Of a DNA stretch of 64,000 bases, positions 45,674 through 55,810 are shown one piece after another. The stretch covers positions 186,001-250,000 of the forward strand of contig NFUV01000003.1 of the NCBI GenBank assembly GCA_002127295.1. The letters are read 5' to 3'. The DNA is from Chitinophagaceae bacterium IBVUCB2 (GTDB lineage Bacteria; Bacteroidota; Bacteroidia; Chitinophagales; Chitinophagaceae). Below the pieces are notes generated by a model, which was not told the origin of the DNA, did not search any database, and saw only the letters and a program-made list of their open reading frames with translations. Position 1 is the first letter of the stretch; every line of letters begins with the position of its first letter. A program made the translations under genes and the position numbers.

Positions 45674-45711
45674 AATACGTCCACTACCTCAACAAAGGCA
45701 ATGGACGTATT
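45674..45711. other. Stem-loop downstream of the 875-aa gene with a T run on the plus side
   Basis: AATACGTCCA (45674-45683) and TGGACGTATT (45702-45711) form a perfect 10-bp stem with an 18-base loop. The seven-T run follows on the plus strand, where no gene ends nearby. On the minus strand it would follow the 45726 gene but lacks a T run, so its role is unclear. Confidence 0.55.
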
Positions 45712-45725
45712 AATTTTTTTACTGC

Positions 45726-48308
45726 TTATTTTCCTTTCACCAGCTTGGTGCTGTGTATTATTTCGCCAATTACTAATTGAACAACATAATTACCTTCAGG
45801 CAACTTGTCAAGATCATTTATGGGAATTATATTAGTCCCGGCTACCAATTGCCTTTTTTCTCTTTGTATTTCTCTTCCGAGCATATCCTTCAGTACTATA
45901 ACAGCGGCTTTATTCTCACTGCTCTTTACATATAAATTTGTGCTAGTGACGGCCGGATTTGGCATTACAAAAATATTATCATTCAGTTCTTTTATAGATA
46001 CAGTTCTTATCTCACTGTATCTCGAAACCGGATTAATATCAGTTAATTTTAACCTGTAGAAAGAGTTTCCTTTTAATGGCAGCTCGTCGTTAAACATATA
46101 ATCAGTTGTGCTTCCACCTGTACCCATTGCATTAACAAAACCCAGGGTTGTCCAATTAGTACCATCTTTACTCCGGTCAATTCCAAATCCCGCCAGGTTT
46201 TCTTCGCTGGTTGTTGACCAATTCAATTTTACCACTGTATTATTAATAGCATTGGCATCAAATGATAATAATTTTACTGATAAAGGAAAATCATCCACAG
46301 CTACCCGATAATCCTCCACTTCACCATTGCTGAAATAACCGGTGGCGTTTGCGGTCGTCATACCACTGGAAGCTCTCGTCAACCTGATACGTAAAAAAGT
46401 ATAAGTACCGCTAAGCAATGTTGAACTGACCGAAGGCCAAAACATATTTACTAATTGAATTGAATTAGATGACGGAACAGTTATAGGCGTTAATGCTTCG
46501 CTTGCATCATACAACCCGTTACCATTATAATCGAGCCATCCAATCAACCTTGCATTTGCGCCGGTATTATTATAAACTCTGGCCTGCACATAATACGTTC
46601 CCGTAGAAGGATCTAAAATGCTCACATATGTTAATCCATCATTATCATCACCTCCATCACCTGTTGCGTCAGTTGATGTATTTTTATTAAATTCCTGGTC
46701 CCAGTTAGCTAAAAAAGAAGTGGGTCCAAGGAACAAGGCAGTATCTTTTTCATGGAGTGCAGGACTTAAAGGATTGGGATCGTAACTGGCTGGCGCATCA
46801 CCGAAATCACTCTTGGGTCTAAACCCTGTTGCATCACCACAAAATCCTGTCCAGTCAAGAGGAGTTGCACCTGTAATCGGTGTTTGTGCTCCAATCGTTC
46901 CGTTCATATTATACACTGCAATATTATCATATATCCAATACCTTGTATTATTCCAGGTAATACCAGCTTGCCGCGGTGTAAGTCCGCCGGTAAAATAATT
47001 ATTTACTATTTGTTGTGTTTGTAAATCAAAGTGTGTAAAACGTCGTTGAGCAGCATTAGGTGAACCTGCAAAGTCTACCAGTAGTCCATCTGCAAGTGTG
47101 AAATCATTCCAGTCGTGCATCGAAGTACCGGCGCCATTATCAGATGGTGTAGCATATACCTGGCAGGCTTTAATAGCATTACCTCCGGGAACATCAAATT
47201 CAATCCGCCAGATTATTGTTTCTCTTCCACCATTATTGGCTGGGGTAAGATTACCTTCTACACCAAAGTATAAATCATTATCATAAAAAGCACAACCTGC
47301 CGATTCCACACCACGGTTAAAAGTAGGTATGCCTAATGTATTTACATCGGGCACCACTATACTCATCGTTTCTGTATCAAAATTGTATCGCTTGATTGTT
47401 TTATTGATGGCAGGGTTAGAAGTAAAATCAATTACATAGTATAAATTATATTGAAGATGATCGAACCCAATTCCATTAATATATCTAGGTGAGGTAGCAT
47501 CCTGGAAAATCATTTTGGCCTGACCGGTTGTTGTGTTAATCAATGAAACAGTATTGGTATCGGAAGTACCGATAACATATGTGGGTTGACCGGTAAAGGG
47601 CTGTGATGCGACGAAATAATTGTTGGGAAAGGTTCCGAATACACAGGCCGATATATCAGACAACCAAAAATCACCTGCCGTACCACTCATCGCTATTGTA
47701 ACTGTTTTTACAGGTCCTGCTATTGTTAAATTCACCACTCCCAGGTTAGATGTGTTTGCATGTGCAGTAGCCGGAGCCAGGCCTTGCGCATTGATAGTTC
47801 CTGAGCCAGTAATAGCAACTGTTCCCCCGGCTGGTTTTGTCATAATGATATTTAACGGAACAGCTAATGCGTTTACTGCTGTTACATTCACCCGTTGGCT
47901 TATGTCAATATCGTACAAAGAGAATTGTAAATTATTTACTTCATCATCAAATGTAAAAGTAATGTTTCCACTACCCCCATACTGTACATCAGCTCCTGTA
48001 CTAACCGACCCACCTTCACCGGTATGCAATATATTTTCGCCGCTTGTGGTGATTGCTGCAGGGTAAACTATTTGCACCCTGTTTATTCCTAAAGCAAAAG
48101 CTTGTGTTCTGCTCATAGCTGTAGTAACAAAGCCGGAATAGTTTCCGGTTGTAACCAGGTAATCCATGTTATCCCAATTTAAATTAGCAGTATTGCTGCC
48201 AGGTAAACATTGTGAGTAAGAGAAAAAAGGAATAACAGCAACAAAAAAAATGATTGTTGATATTTTTTGGAAAACCGGTAAGCAGATTTTAAGTATCACT
48301 GTTTTCAT
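45726..48308 (-). CDS. T9SS-secreted GEVED-domain protein (paralogue 1)
   Basis: 860 aa from the ATG at 48308 (MKTVILKICLPVF), chosen because the signal peptide (TIIFFVAVIPFFSYSQ) follows; a longer frame reaches 48353. The N-terminal 220 residues contain a jelly-roll region (NITFTFDDEVNNLQFSLYDID). A propeller-like region follows with TTGQAKMIFQDATSPRYINGI. Next comes a GEVED domain with the loop DYNGNGLYDASEALTPI and YFSNGEVEDYRV, then a fibronectin-like domain (NWSTTSEENLAGFGI) and a T9SS type A tail (VMPNPAVTSTNLYV). It shares layout and many segments with the 51573 gene. Likely a surface protein; no enzyme motif is seen. Confidence 0.9.
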   Translation of the reverse strand: MKTVILKICLPVFQKISTIIFFVAVIPFFSYSQCLPGSNTANLNWDNMDYLVTTGNYSGFVTTAMSRTQAFALGINRVQIVYPAAITTSGENILHTGEGGSVSTGADVQYGGSGNITFTFDDEVNNLQFSLYDIDISQRVNVTAVNALAVPLNIIMTKPAGGTVAITGSGTINAQGLAPATAHANTSNLGVVNLTIAGPVKTVTIAMSGTAGDFWLSDISACVFGTFPNNYFVASQPFTGQPTYVIGTSDTNTVSLINTTTGQAKMIFQDATSPRYINGIGFDHLQYNLYYVIDFTSNPAINKTIKRYNFDTETMSIVVPDVNTLGIPTFNRGVESAGCAFYDNDLYFGVEGNLTPANNGGRETIIWRIEFDVPGGNAIKACQVYATPSDNGAGTSMHDWNDFTLADGLLVDFAGSPNAAQRRFTHFDLQTQQIVNNYFTGGLTPRQAGITWNNTRYWIYDNIAVYNMNGTIGAQTPITGATPLDWTGFCGDATGFRPKSDFGDAPASYDPNPLSPALHEKDTALFLGPTSFLANWDQEFNKNTSTDATGDGGDDNDGLTYVSILDPSTGTYYVQARVYNNTGANARLIGWLDYNGNGLYDASEALTPITVPSSNSIQLVNMFWPSVSSTLLSGTYTFLRIRLTRASSGMTTANATGYFSNGEVEDYRVAVDDFPLSVKLLSFDANAINNTVVKLNWSTTSEENLAGFGIDRSKDGTNWTTLGFVNAMGTGGSTTDYMFNDELPLKGNSFYRLKLTDINPVSRYSEIRTVSIKELNDNIFVMPNPAVTSTNLYVKSSENKAAVIVLKDMLGREIQREKRQLVAGTNIIPINDLDKLPEGNYVVQLVIGEIIHSTKLVKGK

Positions 48309-48510
48309 AGGCACACGGATTTGGTAATTGAAAGATACAATTAAGAGAAACACTTACCTATAGTAGATTTAGGAGTTTTTAAGAGGTTTAACCACATTAC
48401 ATACTACCTGAAAAAAATGTACCGTTTGCATGCTAAAATGGGAAAATGTGCAGCAATAATGTTGTAGTAATTATACAATTCTCCGATAGACTTACTATTC
48501 CTGCTACATA

Positions 48511-48543
48511 AATAAAAAAGCTTCCCTGTTGTGGGAAGCTTTT
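48511..48543 (-). terminator. Rho-independent terminator of the BNR-repeat protein gene
   Basis: AAAAGCTTCCC (48516-48526) and GGGAAGCTTTT (48533-48543) form a perfect 11-bp stem with a 6-base loop. A short T run follows on the minus strand. Confidence 0.88.
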
Positions 48544-48566
48544 ACGGAAGCAGTTTGTTTTTTTAC

Positions 48567-51494
48567 TTATCGTTTCAGTATTTTTTCGGTGTAGCGTTCT
48601 TTATTGATCCACATTTCAAGTATGTACATACCGGCAGGAAGAGAAGAAAGATTATTCATTGTATAATAAGCAGTGCCGGTAGCTACCTGCTGCTGCTCGC
48701 TACGAATAGCCCGGCCTTGCTGATCGAGCAATCGTAATTTCATTGTTCCTGCTTCAGTGGCATTATACCTGAATGAAATCTGTGATGTAATTGGGTTACC
48801 AATTATTTTGAAGCCGCTTTTATTGGCAATTTTAATCTGAATGATGTCAGAATAAAAATAAGTTCCATCCGTATTAATAGCTTTAAGTCGATAATAAAAA
48901 GAAGAAGTCGCTATGGTTCTAATATTATCAGTATGATAATATGAAGAAGCGGCTGTACTATTTCTGGCATTTGCATTTGCTATTCGCTGAAAATTAAACC
49001 CGTCAACACTTCTTTCTATTTCATAATGCGAAAGATTATATTCTTCTACTACATCCCATTTTAATTGGTTGGCATCGTTTACATTTTGCCCGGTAAAAGC
49101 AGTAAACGTTACAGGCAATGTAATAGGTGGTGTAAAAAGATCTGATCTGAAAACACCTTTACCATGTGTGGCAGCAATTAATTTATTGTTGGCATCCACT
49201 TGTAAATCCATAATTAAGGTAGCATCATTGAAGCCAGTGTTATAAGCATACCAGTTAATTCCTCTGTTATGGCTAACATAAACCCCAAAATCGCTGCCTG
49301 CATATATTATTTTTGGATTTGTTGGATCAATAAGTATTGCATTAAAAGGAACATCTGGTAAACCAGAACCACGGCTTAACCAGGTAGTACCACCATCGGG
49401 TGTTAAATAAACATGGGAAGTTCCAAAACCGCCGAGTACTACATAAACACTGTCATCGCTGTTAGGGCTAATAGCTATATCCATTACAAAGCGATCAGGT
49501 AAGGTTCCTTTAACACTGGTAAAGGGTGTGCCGCCTGTTGTTGTTCTTAATATATTAGGTTGCCCGGTTACATATATATTATTTGCATCGTTATCATATT
49601 GTGCAAATGGAGAAGTGGAAACATATAACTTATTAGGGTTGGTATGTGAGATAGCTAATGCAATAGCTGTTTTATGTCTTGCTTCGATAAAAGCACCCGG
49701 TGTCGTTGCCGGTGACCCGCTACCTAAAGTATTGTTAGTAAAACTGCCTCCCGAATTAGTGCTTCTATGAATATTATCTGACGCCTGGTAAGCAATAGAT
49801 CCATCAGAAGGAGCAAATGCAATAGGTGCAACAAAGGCTGTTCTTGAATCGCCTACAAAACCCCAATAACTTCCTGATAGCTCACTAAAATTTGCTCCCC
49901 CGTCTGTTGAACGTTTAATTGCTCTCGCATCCCTGCAGGCCAATAAAATGTTGTTGTTTGTGGGATGTATGGCACAGGCTGTACCATCACCACCTGCCCC
50001 TCCAGGAGCTATCCAGTTAGTACCATTATACACTACTTGCCCGTTATCTTGTAATCCACCAACCATAAGATTCGCATTCGACTTTGATACCCCTAGGGAT
50101 GCATAAAACTGAGTCGCATTTAATCCATTATTTATGGCAGAAAAACTTACGCCTCCGTTTGTACTCTTATACACACCTCCATCGTTACAAACATAAACAG
50201 TACCTCTGCGTACAGGGTCAAATTTAACATCATGGTGATCTGCATGTAAGCCGCTGATCGATGCTCTCCCTACAGTTGCAATTGTCCTGTGCCGATATAT
50301 TCCGACTCCTCCATAAATTAATGAATCAGAAAAAAAAGGGTTTACCGCAATGGTATGTGCAAACCAAAACTGGTATGAGCAATGGTTGGATGTTGACAAA
50401 ACAGACCACGTAGTTCCAAAATCGGTAGAACGGTAAACTTCATTACTAGAACCCGAGCTTACACCAATACTGGCCGCTAAAATGCTGGCATCTGCATTAT
50501 CTAGTTTTATTGATCCTGCATATGAAGAAGGTAACCCACTGGTAATTTGAGTCCAAGTTGGAGAAGCATTACTTCCATTTGTAGTACGAAAAATTCCCTT
50601 GACAGCATTAGTCATATTACCCACACTAATTACCATAATATCTGTGGAGGTAGGATGAATAGCTATATCTCTTACATTAATTCCTATATAAATTTTAGTC
50701 CATGTACTACCACTATTGACAGAACGATAAACACCGTCTGTTGCACAGGCAAAAATAGTGCTGCTGTTACCAGGTAAAAATGCCATTGAAGAAATGGCAA
50801 ATAAATCTGAAGAAACCTTGGGCATCACTTGTGTCCAGCTGGTACCACCGTTGATACTTTTAATTACCCCGATACCATATGTTCCTCTTGTTTTCCAAAC
50901 ATTGAATCCCATCACATCAACTTCGGTATGATATACTTCACCAGTACCCGCATATATAATATTTGAATTAGATGGATCCACAAGAATAGATGACACCCCA
51001 AGTACAGGAAGATTTGTTGGTACTGACACCCAGTTTGCACCTGCATCAGTAGATTTCCATATACCCCCGCTCGCAGAGCCTACCCATAAATTATTTGTAT
51101 TATTAGGGTCAATGGCCATGCAAACAACCCTTCCTCCAATTCTTGTTCCACCATCACTGCAATAACCAAGGCCAGTCCAGTTACTTAAAACCCCATCAAG
51201 AGACAATGACTGAGACAGCGATTGTTGTGTATTTTTTTTGATCTCCAGGTAATCTTGCCAGGCATCCTGGTATTTACTGCTTAAGTTTTCAGGATTTGGA
51301 TAAGCCTTTGCCTGGTACCAGCCGTTGAGTTGCCTGGCGGCGCCGCTTTGTTCTTCTTTTCCTTCATCCTCTTCTTCAAGATGAACTTCAGTAACGGCTT
51401 TTTGCGTAGTAAGTTGGTTTAGGCCGGCGATTAATAAAAAGCCTGTAGCAATAATTGCAATGACTCCATAAAAGGAGAGTATTGGTTTTTTCAT
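48567..51494 (-). CDS. T9SS-secreted sortilin-like / BNR-repeat beta-propeller protein
   Basis: 975 aa. The N-terminus has a hydrophobic signal segment (YGVIAIIATGFLLIAGL) followed by an acidic stretch. The body carries many Asp-box (BNR) repeats with the pattern S-x-D-x-G-x-x-W: KSTDAGANWVS, RSVNSGSTWTK, RSTDFGTTWSV, LTPDGGTTWLS and SHNRGINWYA. This indicates one or two large beta-propellers like VPS10/sortilin or sialidase folds. No sialidase catalytic arginines could be assigned. A fibronectin-like domain (KWDVVEEYNLSHYEI) and a T9SS tail end the protein. It lies between two GEVED paralogues. Confidence 0.9.
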   Translation of the reverse strand: MKKPILSFYGVIAIIATGFLLIAGLNQLTTQKAVTEVHLEEEDEGKEEQSGAARQLNGWYQAKAYPNPENLSSKYQDAWQDYLEIKKNTQQSLSQSLSLDGVLSNWTGLGYCSDGGTRIGGRVVCMAIDPNNTNNLWVGSASGGIWKSTDAGANWVSVPTNLPVLGVSSILVDPSNSNIIYAGTGEVYHTEVDVMGFNVWKTRGTYGIGVIKSINGGTSWTQVMPKVSSDLFAISSMAFLPGNSSTIFACATDGVYRSVNSGSTWTKIYIGINVRDIAIHPTSTDIMVISVGNMTNAVKGIFRTTNGSNASPTWTQITSGLPSSYAGSIKLDNADASILAASIGVSSGSSNEVYRSTDFGTTWSVLSTSNHCSYQFWFAHTIAVNPFFSDSLIYGGVGIYRHRTIATVGRASISGLHADHHDVKFDPVRRGTVYVCNDGGVYKSTNGGVSFSAINNGLNATQFYASLGVSKSNANLMVGGLQDNGQVVYNGTNWIAPGGAGGDGTACAIHPTNNNILLACRDARAIKRSTDGGANFSELSGSYWGFVGDSRTAFVAPIAFAPSDGSIAYQASDNIHRSTNSGGSFTNNTLGSGSPATTPGAFIEARHKTAIALAISHTNPNKLYVSTSPFAQYDNDANNIYVTGQPNILRTTTGGTPFTSVKGTLPDRFVMDIAISPNSDDSVYVVLGGFGTSHVYLTPDGGTTWLSRGSGLPDVPFNAILIDPTNPKIIYAGSDFGVYVSHNRGINWYAYNTGFNDATLIMDLQVDANNKLIAATHGKGVFRSDLFTPPITLPVTFTAFTGQNVNDANQLKWDVVEEYNLSHYEIERSVDGFNFQRIANANARNSTAASSYYHTDNIRTIATSSFYYRLKAINTDGTYFYSDIIQIKIANKSGFKIIGNPITSQISFRYNATEAGTMKLRLLDQQGRAIRSEQQQVATGTAYYTMNNLSSLPAGMYILEMWINKERYTEKILKR

Positions 51495-51572
51495 ACAAAT
51501 TGGATTGGATGTTGGATATTCTTTTATAACAGAGATTCTAAAATTAAATCACTGCCCGATAAAAATAAATTT

Positions 51573-54263
51573 TTATTTATTTACAATCAATTTTTGGCGT
51601 ATCACTTCGTCGCCTGCTTTTATACGAACCATATATACACCACTGTTAATACCAGCAGGCAAAATTATTTCTGTTTCTGAAAGACCAAGCGTAATATTTT
51701 TTGCTGTTGATAATATCAATCTACCCTGCATATCAGTAATTTGAATTACTGCTTCTGTTTGAGCAGATGTTGTAATATTTAATTTAATACGATCAATGGC
51801 CGGGTTAGGAGTTATAGCAATTGAAATAGCAAGCTCCTTGTATGAAATGGTTTTTATTTCACTAAAACGTTTCATGCCTGTATTTTCAATAATTCTCAAC
51901 CTGTAATAAGAAATGCCTTTAACCGGATTCGCATCTTCCACCTGGTAATTTTTTATTCCATTACCGCCATTTGTTGATACAGTATTAATCTTAACCCAAT
52001 TAATATTATCAGCACTTCTTTCCACCTCATATCCATAAATTCCCGTTTCTTCCGCTGCACTCCACTTTAAATCTACTTTTTTATTTTTAAGTATTGCAGC
52101 AAAATCAATTAAACGTGTTGATAAAGGGAAATTATCTACAGGTACCCTGTAATCTTCCACTTCACCATTCGTAAAATACCCAGTAGGATGAGCGGTAGTC
52201 ATACCTGCAGATTGCGCCGTTATTCTTACCCGCAACCAGGTAGCTTGCCCGTTTGTAAATGAATTCATGGTGTAAGGCCAATACAACCAAAAGTTTTGAG
52301 CTGAAGCTGATGATGGTACGGTTATAGGTGTTATAGCTTCACTGGCATCAAAAACACCATTCCCATTATAATCAAGCCAGGCAATTAATGTTGCAGGACT
52401 ACCACTATTATTAAAAGCTGAAGCTTGCACAACATAACCCGCATTCCAACTAGGCGGTAAAAAAGCAACAGTACCAATTCCATCATCTACATCATTAGTT
52501 CCGGTAACACCTCTTTTTAAAAATTCATGATCCCAGGTAGCACCTAATCGAATATTCTCTGACCGTTCATGCACTGCCGGACTTTGTGTGGCTGGTGTAA
52601 CATATGGATCATAAGTAGCCGGTGCATCACCAAAATCACATTTAGGACGGAATGGATCGGATGCATCACCAGAACCACCCGGCCAAGCTGTGCCACCACC
52701 AACAACGGTTATTGTTGTTGGTGTACCAATACCGCCGACTTCATTATATAGACCCACTTGGGATAAACCGGCTGTAGTTGAAGGTCTGAAATAGTATAGA
52801 TTTCCGGCCCATGTCATTCCTGCCTGGCCATTCCATGATGCCCGGTTAGCAGGGCTTATAGTATTAGGGTTTGAATAAACATTTGTCATTTGTCCAGTTG
52901 TCATATCGTAATGGTGAAATTTACTTTCATTATAAACTGATGGGCTTCCATTACGGGCTGTATTGAAGTTATATAATACACCATTTCTGATTAAAAAATC
53001 ACCCCAATCATGTATTGACGTATTCGATGCATTCAGGTAATGATCAAACGCTACAACCTGGTAAGCTACTGTTGGATTATTACTGGCATCCAAATCAATC
53101 CTCCAAACAAGAGTTTCCCTGGTTCGGTCATTTGTCGTACCCGAACCTCCATCAGGATCATATTTACCACCTTCAATTCCAAAATACAAAGCACCGTCAT
53201 AAAAAGCACAACCGGCAGATTCAATTCCATAATTGAAAGTGGGAATACCTAAGGAAAAGGAAGTGGTTATATTGCTGATGTATGTTGTATTTGTAGTTTC
53301 TGTATTGTAGTCATATCTTTTTACAGTCCTATTATTTGGGTCAAGACTATTGTTCTCGGAAATGTAATAGAGATACCTGTTATAAGGGTCGTACCCAAAA
53401 GAATTTACATAATCCCTTGCTGCATCTTGGAACAATTGTCTTGCTTGCCCACTTATAGGGTCTATATAATAGGCCACATCATTATCAGGAGTAAGTAAAA
53501 AATAGTCGGGCATATTTTGTGTTGGCCCAACAAAAGGACGGTTATTAGCCTGCTGATGCCAGTTAGTTGGGAAAGATCCGTTTATGCAAGCATTAATATC
53601 CGAAAGCCAGAAAACAGCATCAGTTCCGATAACGTTTATTGTAATAGTAATAGTTTTGGCTGCGGGCACATTAAATGTCGCAGAACCTATATTACTGTTG
53701 TTAGCTGCGGCATCTGCACCGAGGAGATCAATAACATTCTTGGAAGTGATTCCGGTGGCTGTTAAAATTGAACTCGTATAAGTTGTTACCGCTACAATTT
53801 GTGCTACACCAAGCGCATCTACAGCTGATACAGTAACGGAGGCATTCATGTCAATATCATACAACGTAAAATTGGCGTTAAGAACCTCCTGGTTAAATGT
53901 AATTACTACAGTCTGGTTGTTAGCTGTTGGATTGTATTGAACATCCTGTCCTGTGTAATTTGCTATTTCACCGGTATGTAAAGCATTTTCAGCACTATTG
54001 CCGCTTCCAGGAGCAACTAAGGCTGAGTTAGAGGTAACAATTGAAAGCCAGTTCCGGCCAATAGCAAATCGCTGAGTTTGCTCCATTGCATCAGTAATGT
54101 AATTTTGGTAAGGGCCATTTCCCCCACTGTTCCAGTAATAGTCTAGATTATCCCAATTTAACTGGGCAGACGTAAAGGCACCGCATTGCCCTGAAGCCGG
54201 ATTTGGAGAAAACAGCAGTAGCTGTAAAAGAAAGATTGGAATAAATAATATTGATCTGGACAT
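51573..54263 (-). CDS. T9SS-secreted GEVED-domain protein (paralogue 2)
   Basis: 896 aa with a signal peptide (ILFIPIFLLQLLLFSPNPASG). The domain order follows the 45726 protein: an N-terminal jelly roll with QTVVITFNQEVLNANFTLYD, a middle region with ISGQARQLFQDAARDYVNSF, SAGCAFYDGALYFGIEG (nearly the same in both), GEVED with DYNGNGVFDASEAITPI and YFTNGEVEDYRV, a fibronectin-like domain and a T9SS tail (ITPNPAIDRIKLNI). The DxNGNGxxDxSE loop looks calcium-binding. Function unknown; surface exposure is inferred from the sorting tail. Confidence 0.9.
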   Translation of the reverse strand: MSRSILFIPIFLLQLLLFSPNPASGQCGAFTSAQLNWDNLDYYWNSGGNGPYQNYITDAMEQTQRFAIGRNWLSIVTSNSALVAPGSGNSAENALHTGEIANYTGQDVQYNPTANNQTVVITFNQEVLNANFTLYDIDMNASVTVSAVDALGVAQIVAVTTYTSSILTATGITSKNVIDLLGADAAANNSNIGSATFNVPAAKTITITINVIGTDAVFWLSDINACINGSFPTNWHQQANNRPFVGPTQNMPDYFLLTPDNDVAYYIDPISGQARQLFQDAARDYVNSFGYDPYNRYLYYISENNSLDPNNRTVKRYDYNTETTNTTYISNITTSFSLGIPTFNYGIESAGCAFYDGALYFGIEGGKYDPDGGSGTTNDRTRETLVWRIDLDASNNPTVAYQVVAFDHYLNASNTSIHDWGDFLIRNGVLYNFNTARNGSPSVYNESKFHHYDMTTGQMTNVYSNPNTISPANRASWNGQAGMTWAGNLYYFRPSTTAGLSQVGLYNEVGGIGTPTTITVVGGGTAWPGGSGDASDPFRPKCDFGDAPATYDPYVTPATQSPAVHERSENIRLGATWDHEFLKRGVTGTNDVDDGIGTVAFLPPSWNAGYVVQASAFNNSGSPATLIAWLDYNGNGVFDASEAITPITVPSSASAQNFWLYWPYTMNSFTNGQATWLRVRITAQSAGMTTAHPTGYFTNGEVEDYRVPVDNFPLSTRLIDFAAILKNKKVDLKWSAAEETGIYGYEVERSADNINWVKINTVSTNGGNGIKNYQVEDANPVKGISYYRLRIIENTGMKRFSEIKTISYKELAISIAITPNPAIDRIKLNITTSAQTEAVIQITDMQGRLILSTAKNITLGLSETEIILPAGINSGVYMVRIKAGDEVIRQKLIVNK

Positions 54264-54723
54264 TGGATTTGGTTTTTTTCAAACAGGGTATGAATTCTAA
54301 AAGATAAAATTATAACAGCGTTTATATATACGCTACTATGATAGTATTAGGTTTTAGATTTATCCATTTAAATTACCCAAGTTAAAAGGAGCATTCTATA
54401 AAGGCAAAGTCTACACTATCCTGAAAAAAGACTTACCCATTGAGAGGATGGCTTATTCATAATGATTGGATTTACATTTTTTTAACCTGACGCTAAAATG
54501 AGAGTTTTTACTTAGAAATACAACTACTGAATTATACAAAAACTAAAAATCAAGTATATGTTCGCTCAGTCAATCGTAAACATCCTATACTTTTTATTCT
54601 TTTTGCTGAAACAACTATTATGTATCAATATGTGCCTATTTCAAACAACGAGAGAATATTGTAAATAACTGGATTTAAGCGGCCTGATTAAAATCACTAT
54701 TTTTAGACCTTCAACAACTTACT
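54264..54723. other. 460-base A/T-rich gap between the GEVED gene and pdxA
   Basis: This is the divergent promoter region. I see no gene, strong hairpin or repeat copy in it. A weak hairpin AGCGT-N8-ACGCT lies near 54317-54334. A 36-codon frame at 54559-54669 lacks any supporting feature. The phrase CTGAAAAAA followed by G/T-rich sequence near 54421 resembles the region upstream of the other GEVED gene (about 48410), which may mark a shared regulatory segment. Confidence 0.5.
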
Positions 54724-55806
54724 ATGAGCCAATCCAAACCAATTATAGGAATAAGCTGTGGCGATTTAAACGGCATCGGCATCGAGATAATTATTAAAAC
54801 ACTATCCGACAACCGTATTCTTGAACATTGCACCCCGGTAATTTTCTCTTCTAATAAAGTGATTAATTTTTATAAAAAATCAACTCCCGAAGTAAATTTC
54901 AACTACCAGAATATTAAAGAATTTAGCCGTATAGCGCCAAAACAAGTAAATATTTTTAATTGCTGGGAAGATGATGTGCTGGTTACACCCGGGCAATTAA
55001 ATGATACAGGGGGGAGATATGCTATACTATCCTTACAAACTGCTGTTGCTGCTTTAAAACAAAAACAAATTGATGGATTAGTAACTGCCCCAATTCACAA
55101 AAAGAATATTCAATCTGCAGAATTTAATTTTACAGGGCATACACCCTATCTTAAACACATATTTGGTGTAAACGATGTAGTGATGATGCTGTGCGCCGGC
55201 AATTTTAGAGTAGCATTAGTTACTGAACATATTCCGGTGGGGGAAGTGGCCAGCCATATAACTAAAGAGAAAATCTTAAGTAAGCTCAAAATAGTTCATC
55301 AAAGTCTGCAACAGGATTTTGGAATTGACAGACCCAAAATTGCTGTGCTGGGATTAAACCCACATGCCGGTGATGAAGGACTGATTGGCTCCGAAGAAGA
55401 AACAATTATAAAACCTGCCATTAAAGAAGCAAAGAATAATAATATGCTGGTAGTAGGGCCGTTTAGTGCCGATGCTTTTTTTGCCCGTCGCAGTTTTGAT
55501 AAATTTGATGCGGTGCTGGCTATGTATCATGACCAGGGGTTAATCCCCTTTAAAGCATTAGCTTCTGGAGAAGGAGTGAATTATACAGCGGGCCTTTCAG
55601 CCGTTCGCACCTCCCCGGACCATGGAGTGGCATTTGATATTGCAGGAAAAGATAAAGCTGATACATCATCTTTTCTTGTCGCACTGTTTGAATGTATTGA
55701 TATAATCAATCGCCGAAGCCAGTACGAGGAAAACAGGAAAAATCCGCTACGTAAACTAACGCCTCAAATTTTGGCGAACGCAGTTGACGAAGATATAAGT
55801 GAATAA
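54724..55806 (+). CDS. pdxA: 4-hydroxythreonine-4-phosphate dehydrogenase PdxA
   Basis: 360 aa enzyme of the DXP-dependent vitamin B6 pathway; it oxidises 4-phosphohydroxy-threonine for condensation by PdxJ. The N-terminal GISCGDLNGIGIEI is the Bacteroidota form of GDPAGIGPE. Metal-binding His residues are in FTGHTPYL and MYHDQGLIPFKAL; LGLNPHAGDEG is also conserved. Single gene, converging on the LolA-like gene with a 4-base gap. Confidence 0.96.
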   Translation: MSQSKPIIGISCGDLNGIGIEIIIKTLSDNRILEHCTPVIFSSNKVINFYKKSTPEVNFNYQNIKEFSRIAPKQVNIFNCWEDDVLVTPGQLNDTGGRYAILSLQTAVAALKQKQIDGLVTAPIHKKNIQSAEFNFTGHTPYLKHIFGVNDVVMMLCAGNFRVALVTEHIPVGEVASHITKEKILSKLKIVHQSLQQDFGIDRPKIAVLGLNPHAGDEGLIGSEEETIIKPAIKEAKNNNMLVVGPFSADAFFARRSFDKFDAVLAMYHDQGLIPFKALASGEGVNYTAGLSAVRTSPDHGVAFDIAGKDKADTSSFLVALFECIDIINRRSQYEENRKNPLRKLTPQILANAVDEDISE

Positions 55807-55810
55807 ATGA

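Noticed and set aside
54559-54669. 36-codon frame in the gap before pdxA
   Set aside because: There is no ribosome site, no conserved context and no terminator; the region is A/T-rich and such frames arise by chance.
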